NCBI GenBank assembly: GCA_019787685.1
Contig: JAHNUO010000080.1
Coordinates: forward strand, 1 to 47,574
Direction: 5' to 3'
Source of the DNA: Chiua virens
Lineage: Eukaryota > Basidiomycota > Agaricomycetes > Boletales > Boletaceae
Length of the DNA: 47,574 nucleotides
The position numbers were made by a program, and so were the translations under genes. Under the pieces are notes generated by a model that was given only the letters and a program-made list of their open reading frames with translations, made no database searches and was not told the DNA's origin. Shown here piece by piece: positions 21,161 to 33,025 of the stretch (position 1 is its first letter; every line of letters starts with the position of its first letter).

Positions 21161-21921
21161 GCCCCACTCGGTCGAAGGGGTGGCCACATAACCACTCGCG
21201 AGGCAACTTACCGGTTGCTTCGCCAAACTGGCCAAATCCTGTAGAAGGGTGTCCGTGGACATAGGCCTTCGTAACAGGGGGAAATTGGGTTCTAAAAACC
21301 ATCCGAGCCAACATGGTCAGAGGACACCCCCGGCCCTACTGTCACTGCGCTGTATCTCCTGACGCTTGTTGGGTGGTACGGCGTAAATAGTAGGGTGGTC
21401 AGTCAGTGTGCTACAACACTCTGGCGAGGCAGTGGACTTTTATTAGATTGCGGATCCGTACGTAGTACCGTAGTGTCTACAGACGAAGCACTAGTAAGGG
21501 AACGGGAAGCTTTAGTTTGAACTGGTCACTCAAACTGGGGTGGGCCGTGGCATACATAGGTAGTCCCTTTGTGTGGCCCGAGAGGACAAAATCCCTTGCC
21601 GGTTGGCTTTTAAGCCAGCTCATGTTGCTTCCACGAGACACTGGCAACAGTGGTGGGCCTTGCAAGAGTGCCCTTTACTTGGGTCCCTCTCCAACCTCTC
21701 TGCCACACCGGCCCCACCCCCATTCAGGGATATGACACCGACACCGCAACCATCACAGGCACCCACCTACCTAGGAACCCCCTCCATCACCCCCCACCCT
21801 CCCTGCCCAACGATGAGGCTCGCACCCCGGAGCCACCAACCCCAACAACCGTTGACCACAGAGACCACTCCCCGCAGGACCCCCACACGAAATCACCCCC
21901 ACCCGCAACAACCCCCCCCCT

Positions 21922-23018
21922 TTGCACTGGTCCTCCCTCCAAGCCCACCTTGATATGGCAGCGAGTCACAGGCAACACGTCATCACAGGCCCCCAATCCC
22001 CCCTACCTGGCACCACACCAGCCCACACCCCACGTCCCATCGACGGCCTCCCAAAAACCCACCTACTACACAGCGCTCACCTCTTCGACTATATGGACCC
22101 ATCGGACATAAAGTACTGGGACGAGAACGTGGAGGAGCCCAAACTCCTCCTTCACCTCTTCGACACAAGCCACGATAAAGCAACCACCGGAAGCCTCCTG
22201 ACAGCAGCCCACAAGGTCAGGAAGGTCGTCGAAAACCTCGCCTACGAAATCAGCGACCCATCTACAGTCAAGATACAGTCAAGATCGCCCCTCCTCGCCC
22301 CCTGAGAGAAGGCGATGAGCATGCCCCCTCCACCTTTCTACTCCATGAACTCACACCGCCCCTCAAGGCAGCCCTCCTAGACATGAAGGTGTGGGCAACC
22401 ACCGATATTACTTTCGAAGCATTCACCTTCAACCCGACCTTCCCCCTGTACCTATTCGGACTATCCGGTCTAATCGACGCCGAATTCCCCCAAGCTCTGC
22501 ACGTGGTCAGATCCACCTGGGAAAGCAGCCAGCTCTACGACGAACTGTCCACTACTTTTGCCAAAGACCCAGACTATCCGAGCGACACCGCCCCGACCCA
22601 ACAGGGAGCATTCATGATGTCAGTCTTCCGCACCCTCATAAACACCCTCGCCGTCACTACCGTCGATAACAAGCTCTCAGGGGGCATCCCTGCCCCCCGC
22701 TTCAATGTTTTCGCCAGAATCCCGACATGCAGCCCTGAAACCTGGCGAAATGTCCGTCGTATCCTAGAATCAACCACGTACTCCAGCCCCGTCCATGGTA
22801 CCGCAATTCCAGTCGCAAAAAGACAATGCACATACTGTAAATGTCTCACCCATCCCCGTGGCCTGTGCCCATTCCCAGAAGTCGACAGCTGGAAAGGACC
22901 CCCTCTCAACGGTGCACAAACTTTCCCCGAACCTGCTGGGCCCCCACCCGCCATGAGAACGTACCCCGGACGCCGTAACCGCAGGATTGTTGTACCTCGC
23001 AGGGAACTTACACACTAG
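21922..23018 (+). pseudogene. LINE ORF1 (Gag-like RNA-binding protein)
   Basis: ORF1 binds element RNA. Two overlapping frames make it up: 21922-22305 (HSAHLFDYMDPSDIKYWDEN, KVVENLAYEISDP) and 22320-23018 (LLDMKVWATTDITFEAFTFN, SVFRTLINTLAVTTVD, RFNVFARIPTCSPETWRNVR), so one frameshift near 22290-22320. The C-terminus carries a CX2CX4HX4C zinc knuckle, CTYCKCLTHPRGLCPFP (~22830-22880), followed by a Pro-rich and basic tail. This arrangement is familiar from basidiomycete LINE ORF1. The N-terminal ~100 residues are proline/threonine-rich low complexity from very C-rich DNA. Confidence 0.8.
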
Positions 23019-23699
23019 AACGCCCATACATATACGTTACACCACTGCCTTCCTTGTACAAACCCCTCATTACAAATTACTTAGTTCGTAGACCGAAATA
23101 AGGACAACCCCCCCTCTTACCTTCCCCAACCCATAATTGTAGATTCGAACAGGTTTTCGAATACAATATCCCTTTTGCCGCCTCAGAACCTTGCGTGAGT
23201 GCCCTCTACTTAGGCCTTGCAAGAATGCCCTCTACTTGGATCAAATAAGCACTGACGCAATCACCACCATACTAGCAACTAGACCACAAACCATAACCAA
23301 AAACTACTAACCACCTCCAGCCGCTAATCAAACATTACGGAAGGTATGAGACCAGCGCCTGGAATCAATACACACGAAGTCTGGGTATACAGGACCCCCA
23401 GACAAGATAAAAACTACTGTACGCCCACATTTACTGACCGAACGCGGGACAGGAAAGCGTAACGGGTCCTGCACAACATCGGCGGCCTATTTAGGCCAAG
23501 GGGTTCCGAGTCCATGGACGAAGCCAGACTTAAGGAGAGGCTCCAGGTCCGTAACCTACCTCCTCCCCAACCCCGGCATAAACCCCCCGCGAGAGACCGG
23601 GACAAGTCCTCCTCTCCCACTTAGCGGTTGGGCGGTGGGAAAGAGTAAAACCAACCCCCAATACCACCTCATTTATTGCTGTTGGGCACCCTGATCACC

Positions 23700-26360
23700 C
23701 TGGTTCTTATAATACCGGTTATGGTTCGAGACTCTCGTTGGAGCGAGAGGGGGACCAAAGCACCACCGGGGCCCCCCTCCAGGACACCCAACGAGCGATG
23801 GTAGGTGGACCCCAAGCCCCACCAGGCACTGGTACACAAGCCGATCAACGAGACCAACAGTCTGATCACACACGACAACACCCCCCCCAAACTCAACACC
23901 ACACACGTGCAAATGTACTGATTGCCACACTGAATGTTAAAGGACGTTCACAGCATCAGCAAAATGTCCACGGTCTGACTGCACTTATGCGGCTTGAGCC
24001 ATTACAAAATACTACCACACAGGACCATACTTTGTTGCAAAACACTAAATACTTTGTCTGCACTATATTTTAATGAAAAGAAAGCTTCTATACATATTTT
24101 TGGATAAGTTCAGAGATGTTCTGATGATTGGCCAAGGCCACGTTAGCCGACCAAGTGCATAAGAGTCAGTAAGACCAGATTAAGACAGAAAAGTCCCACG
24201 ACGTTTTGCTGATGAAGATCAAACATCGCCCTATAGCTACTAAGAAACGAACTCCAACACCTAAACCAATAAATAAATAAAAATGCCAGAGCGAAGGCCC
24301 AAGCTAAGTGGTTCGAGAAAGGAGAAAGCATCAATAAGTACTGGACAACAATGCACAAACCTCGAAAACCGAGAGACCCAATCTATGCGCTTCATAACCC
24401 CGAAACCAACAAAATCACAACAAATTACAATCCAAACTATTGAGAGACACATCGGACCCAATACGACAAGCTGCAACCGCCAAAGTCCTCCAACAAATCC
24501 TGGTGGACCAAAAGTTTGACCACCAAGACACTGAACTACATGACCTAATCACTAAAGACCAAGTAATACAAGCCCGTATACTAACCACTAAGAACGGCAC
24601 TGCAACAGGCCTAGACGGCCTCCCCTATGAACGATGGAAAGTACTACACGAAAAACATATCCAACTAACTAAGAAAAACATCCCCTCATTCGACATCGCA
24701 AAGTGCCTGACACTACTATATAACAATATACAAATACACGGAACCACCGAAAATACGACATTCACGGACGGATGCCATGGATGTGCCCGCTATACAAAAA
24801 AAAAGACAGAACAAAAATTGAAAATTACCGCCCAATCACCCTCCTCAACACAGACTACAAAATTATGACAAAAACACTCGCCACCCAGCTCGCCAAATAT
24901 GCCTGCAATTTACTGTACCCAGACCAATCTGGCTTTGTCCCCACCTGCTCCATTTTCGACCCCCATATGACTCGCAGAAACAATGAGCGCATACGCTGAC
25001 TACACGGAAGAAAATGGAGCAATAGTCGCCCTAGACCAAGAAAAAGCATACGACAAAGTGGACCACCACTACCTGATTGAAACACTGAAAACCTTCAATC
25101 TTCCGGCACAATTTATAAATACAGTAGTTTCCCTATACAAACACGCTAAAACATCAATAATAATAAACGGAATACGAAGCAAATCCTACCTTGTAACCCG
25201 AGGCGTCCGTCAAGGCGACCCCCTATCATGCCTACTTTTCGATCTAGCAATAGAACCCTTAGCAGCATTAATACGAAATGCACCAACACTCACCGGATAT
25301 CACATCCCTAACACAGGAAAAAAAGTTAAAATAAACCTGTATGCTGACGATACTTATCATCCACTGACCACTACACTGACCTTGAAATCCTCCTTGAAGA
25401 ATGGTGTACAGCGTCTGGCGCAAAATTTAACCTAGAAAAAACTGAAATCATCCCCATAGGGACCGAGGAACATAGAAAACGTCTTATACAAACACGAAAA
25501 ATACACCCAGAAGACACCCCCCTTGTCTCAGGCATCAGAATCGCAGAGGATGGACAACCAACCCGCATATTAGGCGCATGGATAGGAAATAAAATCGAAC
25601 AAGTTCAACCATGGACACCTACACTAGATAAAATAAAAGCAACCCTCGATCGATGGGCAACAGCAAAACCCACCTTAGACGCTAAACGCCTGATTATACA
25701 AATGGTAGTTGGCGGCATGACACAGTTCCTAACGAAAGCGCAAGGAATGCCACCCGTCGTCACAAAATCACTCATCACCATGACGAGATCATTTATCTGG
25801 GAAGGGAACAAAACCCCACCAGGTCTCAGCCTTGCGCAACTAATTAAACCACGCCAAGAAGGAGGAATCAACCTACTAAACATTGAAGCCCGTAACCAAG
25901 CAATCGAACTAACCTGGCTATCAGATTACATCGACTGCTCCAACAAAAGACCCCTATGGACATTCATTTTCGATACTGTAATAAACTGCATCAACAAAGA
26001 AGGCATAAAAAATCAAAGTGACGTGCACACCTTTTGAACAACCATCCGCCCCTCAGGCCGACCTCGCAAAAATGGCAAACAAATCCCCAGACCCCTAGCA
26101 GCGCTCCTACACACTTCAAAAAAACATCATCTAACCTTTGCCCCACGAAAACTGTCCAAACAACTCAAACGACAGATGCCAGCATGGTTCCACATCGGCG
26201 TCCCCCCCGGCTGTACCACAAACAGAAAATCACCTGCCTGCACACAACGCATAAAGCGACCAACGTAAAAGACCTAATGAAAATCTGCAAATGCTTGACC
26301 GCAGTAAATGGACGCCATACACAAACAGAACACTTCACCTGTAAACACTGCCGATGAGAT
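23700..26360 (+). pseudogene. LINE ORF2, reverse transcriptase part
   Basis: Would prime and copy RNA at the target. The N-terminus (ANVLIATLNVKGR, ~23900-23945) is followed by a deletion of the endonuclease. The pre-RT linker reads AKWFEKGESINKYWTTMHK (~24300). RT blocks in three frames: TTKNGTATGLDGLPYERWKV (~24590), WMCPLYKKKDRTKIENYRPI (~24775), LLYPDQSGFVP (~24910), ALDQEKAYDKVDHHYL (~25030), GVRQGDPLSCLLFDLAIEPL (~25205) and YADDT (~25340), the catalytic box. A frameshift follows directly. Thumb/linker: LEKTEIIPIGTEEHRKR, RILGAWIGNKIEQVQPW, FIWEGNKTPPGLSLAQL (25440-26035). A stop at 26035 and several shifts before 26360 show decay. Confidence 0.88.
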
Positions 26361-26599
26361 AGAACAAAAGGGTGTCGTAACCCAAATAAATGTGCCCAAC
26401 ACACTAGAGATATCACGGGCCTGAGTGACGAACTATACAACCTACATAACCACCCTAAAAAAGATAACCTAACACTCACCCACCGCCGACAAGAAAAAAA
26501 TAATAGAGCGATAGTGTCAAAAGGTGACCCCACTGTAACCATAAGGAACACACTAGACGAATGCTTCAGGGTCTTTTTTTTAAAAATACCCACTAAATC

Positions 26600-27575
26600 A
26601 CAGAACCCGCATATCGGCTAACCAACCCCCGTAGAGAACAAGGAGAACACACCGACCCCATAACTGTATATACCGACGGGCGTTGCTTCCGAAATGGCAA
26701 ACTAGACGCAGCCTGCGGAAGTGGAATCTGGTTCAGCGAAAACCACCCGTACAACAAATCAATCCGCGTACCTGGACCCCACCAATCTAATCAAACAGGA
26801 GAAATAGTTGCTATAACAGCTGCCTTACAACTAATCAACCCCACGCTACCTGTAATAATAATCTCAGACTCTAGATACGCAATCGATGGACTCACCAAAC
26901 ACCTAACACGCTGGGAGGACCACGGATGGACCAACATCAGCAATGCAAAATGGTTCCAAGCAGCAGCCTACCAACTAAGACGAAGGGCAGCCCCCACGAA
27001 CTTCAAATGGACAAAAGGACACAGTGGAGATCTTGGTAACGAGAAAGCAGACGAACTAGCTAAACTCGGAGCAAGTAAAGAACAAGCAGACGAAATAGAC
27101 CTAACAATCCCCAACAACTTTACACTCCCCGGGGCCAAACTAATCACTCTCACACAAAAAACAGCTTACGAAACCATAAAGGCGCAATCACAATCTCCTT
27201 ATCAACGACAAACATTAATGAACCTGGATAGAGCAAGATATGCTGTACAGGATTTCACAGGCCACCTTGAAACAGATACAACACTCTGGAACAAAATTAG
27301 ACACCCGGATATCCGCAGACCGATTCAGAATTTTATATACAGATCCATGTCCGGCTCCCTCCGAATTGGAGACTTCTGGTCCAAGATCACAAACCATGAA
27401 AACCATGCTAAGTGTCCCGACTGCCCTGACACCACTGAATCTTTTGAACACATCATGATAGACTGCTCAAACCCAGCCACTAAACTAATATGGAGCCTTG
27501 TCCGACAAAAATGGCCTGGCGGAGAGGACAATTGGCGCCCAATCCACGAAGGCCACATCCTAGGCTGTGGAGCAT
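26600..27575 (+). pseudogene. LINE RNase H domain and C-terminal zinc finger
   Basis: The frame is open from ~26590 for more than 300 residues with no frameshift. RNase H catalytic residues are all present: VYTDGRCF (Asp), SNQTGEIVAITAALQ (Glu), IISDSRYAIDGL (Asp) and WTKGHSGDLGNEKADELAKL (last Asp). A zinc-finger region follows, CPDCPDTTESFEHIMIDC (CX2CX8HX4C), as in the zf-RVT domain of such LINEs. It lacks a start of its own and is the C-terminal end of ORF2. The protein departs from family-like sequence after HILGCGAL at ~27570. Confidence 0.88.
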
Positions 27576-29200
27576 TGGTGAGTTATGAATCCATCATTCT
27601 CAAACACAGTGGCATGCGGCATGTGCCATATCTGTCATTCAGTTCAGCTCTGCTCAGGTCATCAGATCTGTTCTTAGACAACTTATCATTCTTTTCCCAG
27701 CTCCTAGGTTCTTTTTTGTTTCATACATAGTAGGTGCAAAGGGTTAGTGTTCCCATATGCATTGGGACGGATATACCCAAACAGGCTCCGTATACCCCCT
27801 GGTTACCCTCCGCAACTCCGCAATTTGCTGCCACTCCCTCACCACTCTCAACCCAGACTAGAGGTTCAGCTAATTTCTCACACCATGACATTGTCTTTCG
27901 CTGTATACGGCAGCTACATGTCCACGGGTTCTTGCAGGGCCCTGAAGGTACCAATTGCATTCGAAAAAAGGCACAGCAGCTCACCCTCTCTCATTCCGTC
28001 AAAATCATTCACAAGTCCTTTCTTTGCTGCATCACCAGCTAATGAGTCCCTACCCTTATGCTTTTCTAGGGCTATCTCCACACTGTCAATACCCCTTACG
28101 GTTTCCAAAGTTGACAAAATGTGGGATACAGCTCAGCTACATAGCTTATTGGACACACCGTCCCTCAACAAACTTAGTGAGTCCTTGATTGTGGCTCTGA
28201 GGCTCTGAATGGCCCACGATGTTGTGTCTAGTGGCTTATGTTTATTGGTTCTCTAGGCCTTTGTAAGGGTGCAACCAAACACCTCGCACACATACTCAAG
28301 GGACGCGAAGAGGGAGAAGAATTTCTGGTAAGTGATATGTCCTTATGAGCAGTCCTGCTGCTGCAGCGTTTCTCATTCCATTTTGTAGAAGTTATTTGCA
28401 GTCTCACTTGATCAATTTGATGTCATTGGGCCAATTGTTTCTCGGTTACAGAAGGTATTTGGCAAACCTCAGTGCGCTGTTCTCTGTTATCGTCAATTCC
28501 ATCTAACATAACCCAGTTTCTCTCATTTCTCTGACAATGGGTTCCTCCTTGTTAAATGGCCTACTGACAACCACAAGTGTACCATTCGTACACTGGATAA
28601 GATGTTGACAGTCCACAGAACCACTCTCCCCTATCCAGAGAGTCTTGTCCTCACTCAGGTCAATCACAATAAACCCCTGAGAGCTGGGGATAACTCTATC
28701 ATCCCCAATACATTACTGGAATTTACCAGTGCAAAAGACAAATCAATACCTCCCATCTATCCTGTTGTTTGTCAGATCACTTTCTCCCAGACTTACGAGG
28801 ACACACTCAATGAGGTCAAATCCCTCACAGCCACATACTCCTCTATCACTATGGCAATATCAATGAGCACCCTCCCTACAAATGTCCCAAATCAAAGAGC
28901 AATGCCTGGAACACTCTATCAGGTGATCAGATGGACTACCTTTCCTTTGTCAATGCAAGTTCTTACGGCATCGGTTCTACTGTCTCTGGGTTCACTAAGG
29001 ATTCCATGCTGGAGCCCTTGGTTGTTGGTAGACACACATAGTGCTCAATCAACAATGTGACCTATCACATGTGGGTGAAGAAGCCTGATTCGGAGAACTT
29101 GGATGTTGGGACTGAGGTGGGAGATTATTATGTGTCTTGCATAAGTATTCTATGTAACCTCTACATTCCTATTTGTACTAATTGTGACTGATATACTCTG
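27576..29200. other. Unresolved degenerate coding-like DNA
   Basis: Composition becomes more AT-rich here. Plus-strand frames contain protein-like text (e.g. SLDQFDVIGPIVSRLQKVFG near 28410, LVLTQVNHNKPLRAGDN near 28650) broken by stops and shifts. I do not recognise it; it may be a decayed transposon or gene. No RNA gene seen. Confidence 0.35.
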
Positions 29201-29390
29201 ATGTCAAGATGTCACCCAGTGATGTCAGTTGGGACCAAGTGCAAGCTGTACTTCTACATGGCCTTGAGGAAGGCTACCCTGGAATTATAGTGGAAAAGCA
29301 TTCACTCATTGATGCAAATGACCTGCAGATGGACCCAGACTTGGAATCTGAATTTTTTGGTAGTCTGGAAGGGGAAGATCATGATGACTC

Positions 29391-30691
29391 TGTTATATAC
29401 CATTCCATCTCCGTTCCTCTAGATACAACTCTAACTCTCTTAGATGATAACTCCGGCTTGATCTCCCTCAGGACACAACTCCATGATCCCAGACCTTTCA
29501 TCACATATACATGTTCCCTTTTCATTTTAGTACATAAACCTGTGTTTCACTTACAAGCACATGTTACAATTTCTTTCTTTTCTTTGACTTGTACTTCTTC
29601 ACTTCACTCGATACCTAGGTATCCTCGTATGTTCATCTGTACTTCATCTCCTTTTACCTTTATGTAACCAGCACCGGCATTACCAGTTGCTTACTCTTTT
29701 CCTTTCACGTCATCATCCGATGGCATCGCTCTTACTCATTTCATCTTCATCATCATCCATTGCCTTCGCATCATACGATTCTCCTTTTGGCCCTTCTTCC
29801 ATTCTGCTCTTCTTGGCCACCCCTTTTGGATATTGTGCACTTCCCTTTTTGGCCTTTCGCTCTTCCGCTCTTCTGGCCTTCCCCTTTTAGTTACCTGGTC
29901 CGTGCATGATTCTTGTAGTATAAATACCTCGCAGCGATACTCCTGTACTCTAGTCTTGATCTTCGCAATCTAGCTGAGTATCCCTGCCTCCACTTGGGAA
30001 CCCCCCCTGTGACTCCCTTGACCCTTGACCCTCGACACCTATGGCCAATGCCTAGGTTCCACCTCGATTACAAGAGGAAGACCCTTGGTCCTTCAGGTAT
30101 AGATTCCCAACAGGACACTCTCAGCAACGCCTGAGTTCTATCTCAATGCCACTGTTGGCATTACGCTAACAGCAGACCTCCTTGAACTCTTATAGTGCAC
30201 CACATATCAAGTGGTGGTTGTTCGAGTTATCACAGCCACTTGATCACTTGGCACTTTTGCGGCTACGCTAGTTCCTACCCGGAGCTATCGTAACAGCACA
30301 GCTCTGGCTTTCTCAGTACCTGAATTACCACTGGTTAGGTAGTTTCCCGATATCTGTCTCACTCAGCATTTAGTCATGTTCTGTTTCTCCATATTATTCA
30401 TCTCCTTGCTCCATGAATAATTCTGTTTCCTCCCAAGTATATAAATCATAGTTACTCTGATTGTAACTTTAGTCTGAATATTAGTTTATTTCTACAACTC
30501 ACTCCAAATACTCTGAGAAGACCTTGATGGTCTTCACTCTGCTTGACTCCACTTTATATGTTAAGTCTTACTTCAACTTTCATTCTCCACATGTCTGTAA
30601 ATACAGGGACAGACTGTGACAAGGGCACACCACATACAGTGAAGCCAAGTCCCATCCAACACTACAACTCTGAGTCACATGGTCTCTAACA
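29391..30691 (+). mobile_element. Solo LTR family 1, copy A, interrupted
   Basis: Begins TGTTATATACC, ends TCTCTAACA, and is flanked by the exact 5-bp duplication GACTC (29386-29390 and 30692-30696). A TATA box (GTATATAAATC) lies near 30437. About 560 bp belong to this LTR; the rest is the nested LTR at 29562-30295 plus one duplicated GCACA. It interrupts the coding fragment described at 29209-31340. No internal retrotransposon region adjoins it. Confidence 0.9.
29562..30295 (+). mobile_element. Nested solo LTR, family 3 (734 bp)
   Basis: Begins TGTTACAATTTC, ends GCTATCGTAACA, flanked by exact GCACA at 29557-29561 and 30296-30300. Contains TATA-like GTATAAATACC near 29920. Removing it plus one GCACA restores LTR copy A to alignment with copies B and C. 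The only copy of this family seen in the window. Confidence 0.9.
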
Positions 30692-31457
30692 GACTCAAAC
30701 ACAGACTGTGGGATTGCCTTGGACACCAGCAACATGGATATGATGTACCACAATGCCCTTGAAATGATATGATATGTGCTTGTTGAGCTACAAAATCAAG
30801 TCAAGGAACATCAAGAGGGCCAGGAGTATGAATGTGAATGCTGTGAAAAAGCCAAGGCACATGTGAGACTTGTGGCAAACCATATTTAATGACTACAAGC
30901 TGCTCAATGCCAGAACAAATAAACATGGTTCAGAAGCATGCACTGTTTCAATACCCACACAAATTATCATGACCAAGGAAGGCTGACAGGAGGCAATCAA
31001 ACAATGTGAGCTTCAGGAATTGAAAGCACAAAGGGAAAACAAGTGGAAGCAGAGGAAAATTGATGATACACTCAATGTTCAACAATGGTGCTTGCATGAA
31101 GGCAAAGATGTGAAGGCCTTCACTGGGCCTCTCTTGAAAAGTCAGAAGGCCTCAGTACTTTGGGACATTGCATGGACTCTTGATCTCACTGAGGATGGAA
31201 TACATGATGAACTCATCACAAGAATTACAACATTTTTTGACCATCTGACAAACCAGTATCTGTGTGAAAATGATCATTATATCTCTATTGTTGTAAGCAA
31301 ATGTGCACTCAGAAAACAGCCAGTGTTCTTCTCGTGATGCAGTCACAGTAGATGACTCAGAGAACACAATTCAACCACCAGGTTTGTCACATACTCTTTT
31401 TGACATTACCAATAGTACTCCAAGAGTCACAATTCACTAACTTGGAGTCCTTACGTA

Positions 31458-33023
31458 CAGTGGGCAACACAACTGTTCCAATAACTAACTGTGATGCAGT
31501 GTGCGAAGCACACTGCAAACACCTGTGGGAATCTCGCTTATTAGTAGTGGGACCAAATGATGTACAAACAATTGGCTACAAATCGGTCACTGGGTCATGT
31601 GATCTGGCCCAGGGGTGGTGGAGATATGACCATTGTAAATCACTCATGTCATTGGAACAGTTTTGTTGCTGTCATATTGAAACACAGAACTCATATGTTG
31701 CACTGGGATATTATGTCAGCATTGAGTCATGTGATGGATAAACAGTTCAACAAGACATAAACACAGCCAAATACCATTCCTTTTACCATTTCTTTCACCA
31801 TGAAATCCCTTTCAACTGATCAAATCAACCAAGTTATTGCTTTCTTGGAATTGGGTCAAACAACTCATCAGATCTCCGCTTCTACTGGATTCAGTAACTC
31901 TACCATCAGTTGTATTCACACTGAACACTGTCCCAACCTTCCCAAAGCCACTGGTGGTCATCCATCCATCATTTCTCCCACTGATATGCAACATGCCATT
32001 TGACTTCTTGGTACTGGAAAGGCTGAAAATGCTGTTCAGGTTACCAAGACTCTTCAGGATGTCAAGAACCATCCCATCTCTCCCCAGACCATCCATTGTC
32101 ACTTGAAGAAAACTGGTATGAAGGCTGTAGTGAAGAAGAAACACCCTCTTCTTTCCAAGCACCATAGGAGAGAAAGATTAGATTTTGCTTTGAGCCATCA
32201 GGACTGGACTGTGGATGATTGGAAGCGAGTTATATGGTCAGAGGGTAGGAAGTGGGCATGGAAAAAGCCAGGAGAGGGCCTCAGTGATAGACTTGTGGAG
32301 GGTACAGTCAAGTTTGGAGGAGGATCAGTCATGTTATGGGGTTGTATGACCTGGGAAGGTGTTGGGATGGCTTGTAGAATTGATGGTAAGATGGATGCTA
32401 ACCTTTATGTATGTGCAGATTTTGGAGGATGAACTCCAAAAAACCCTTGTGGATTATGGATTTACCCAAGAGGACATTATTTTCCAGCAGGATAATGACC
32501 CCAAACATACCAGTATAAGGGCGAAGGAGTGGTTGAAAGAGCATGGATATGAGGTCATGGTATGGCCTGCTCAGTCTCCAGACCTTAACCCCATAGAACA
32601 TCTATGGTTTCTCCTCAAAAGAAGGCTTGCAGAATATCCTGAGCCAGCCAAGGGGGTATTAGAACTTTGGGAGAGGATTCAGGAAGAGTGGTATAAGATT
32701 GAGGTTGGGGAGTGTCAGAGATTGATTGAGAGCATGCCTAGAAGGGTTCAGGAGGTCATCAAGGCCAAAGGAGGATACACTTCATACTAATTTGCAATAC
32801 CCCTAATATCAGCAACAAAACTGTTCCAATGACATGAGTGATTTAAAATGGTCATATCTCCACCACCCCTGGGCCACATCACATGACCCAGGGACTGATT
32901 TGTAGCCAAGGGTTTGTACATCATTTGGTCCCACTACTAATTAGCGAGATTCCCACAGGTGTTTGTAGTACGCTTTGTGCACTGCATTAGGGTTAGTTAT
33001 TGGAATGGTTTTGTTGCCCACTG
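31458..33023 (+). mobile_element. Tc1-like DNA transposon with 214-bp terminal inverted repeats
   Basis: Flanked by TA on both sides (31456-31457, 33024-33025). The TIRs 31458-31671 and 32810-33023 match over their length with scattered differences, beginning CAGTGGGCAACA. In each TIR the innermost ~20 bases are the inverted complement of the outermost ~20, so each end can fold back on itself. The transposase lies between. Confidence 0.92.
31800..32790 (+). pseudogene. Tc1-like DD34E transposase, inactive
   Basis: Would cut and paste the element. ATG at 31800. Order: N-terminal helix-turn-helix (IAFLELGQTTHQISASTGFS), second DNA-binding region (GGHPSIISPTDMQHAI), linker (HPISPQTIHCHLKKTGMKAV), catalytic domain (DWTVDDWKRVIWSEGRKW, FGGGSVMLWGCMTWEG, DIIFQQDNDPKHTS, AQSPDLNPIEHLW) and end (RVQEVIKAKGGYTSY). 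The second Asp and the Glu are 34 residues apart (DD34E). Related fungal copies have SDETKINRLGSDGRKW after VIW; here that has shrunk to SEGRKW, deleting the first catalytic Asp. There is also an in-frame TGA at 32001-32003 and a 4-bp microduplication near 32410 (TATGTATG) that shifts the frame before QILEDEL. Confidence 0.92.
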
Positions 33024-33025
33024 TA

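Larger units (their letters stand above)
21500..27575 (+). mobile_element. Tad-like LINE with RNase H, long but defective
   Basis: A non-LTR retrotransposon in the order ORF1 (zinc-knuckle), RT, RNase H, C-terminal zinc finger. It is broken by frameshifts and lacks nearly all of the AP-endonuclease: after an N-terminal IATLNVKGR (~23920) the sequence jumps to the pre-RT linker. The 3' end is lost: the coding frame leaves family-like sequence near 27575. The 5' limit is not defined; RNA-like leader sequence may begin upstream of 21500. Confidence 0.88.
29209..31340 (+). pseudogene. Transposase-associated C-terminal fragment, split by an LTR
   Basis: Before the LTR: MSPSDVSWDQVQAVLLHGLE ... 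LESEFFGSLEGEDHDDS (29209-29390). After the LTR, using only one copy of the GACTC duplication, the frame resumes: NTDCGIALDTSNMDMMYHNA, then ECECCEKAKAHVRLVANHI, and (31020-31260) DDTLNVQQWCLHEGKDVKAF with FTGPLLKSQKASVLWDIAWT and LDLTEDGIHDELITRITTFF. The last piece resembles the small SAP-like helix-extension-helix region at the C-terminus of fungal pogo-like DDE proteins. The DDE core is not visible. Stops at several places show decay. Identity is tentative. Confidence 0.45.

Noticed and set aside
23690..23760. tRNA-like B box (GGTTCGAGACTC)
   Set aside because: No matching acceptor stem, A box or anticodon arm could be folded around it.
28602..29060. 152-residue plus-strand frame
   Set aside because: No motif recognised, and neighbouring related-looking text lies in other frames; kept only as unresolved DNA.
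29687..29890. Hydrophobic small protein inside the nested LTR
   Set aside because: Lies wholly inside a solo LTR with pyrimidine-rich text; no start or codon signal.
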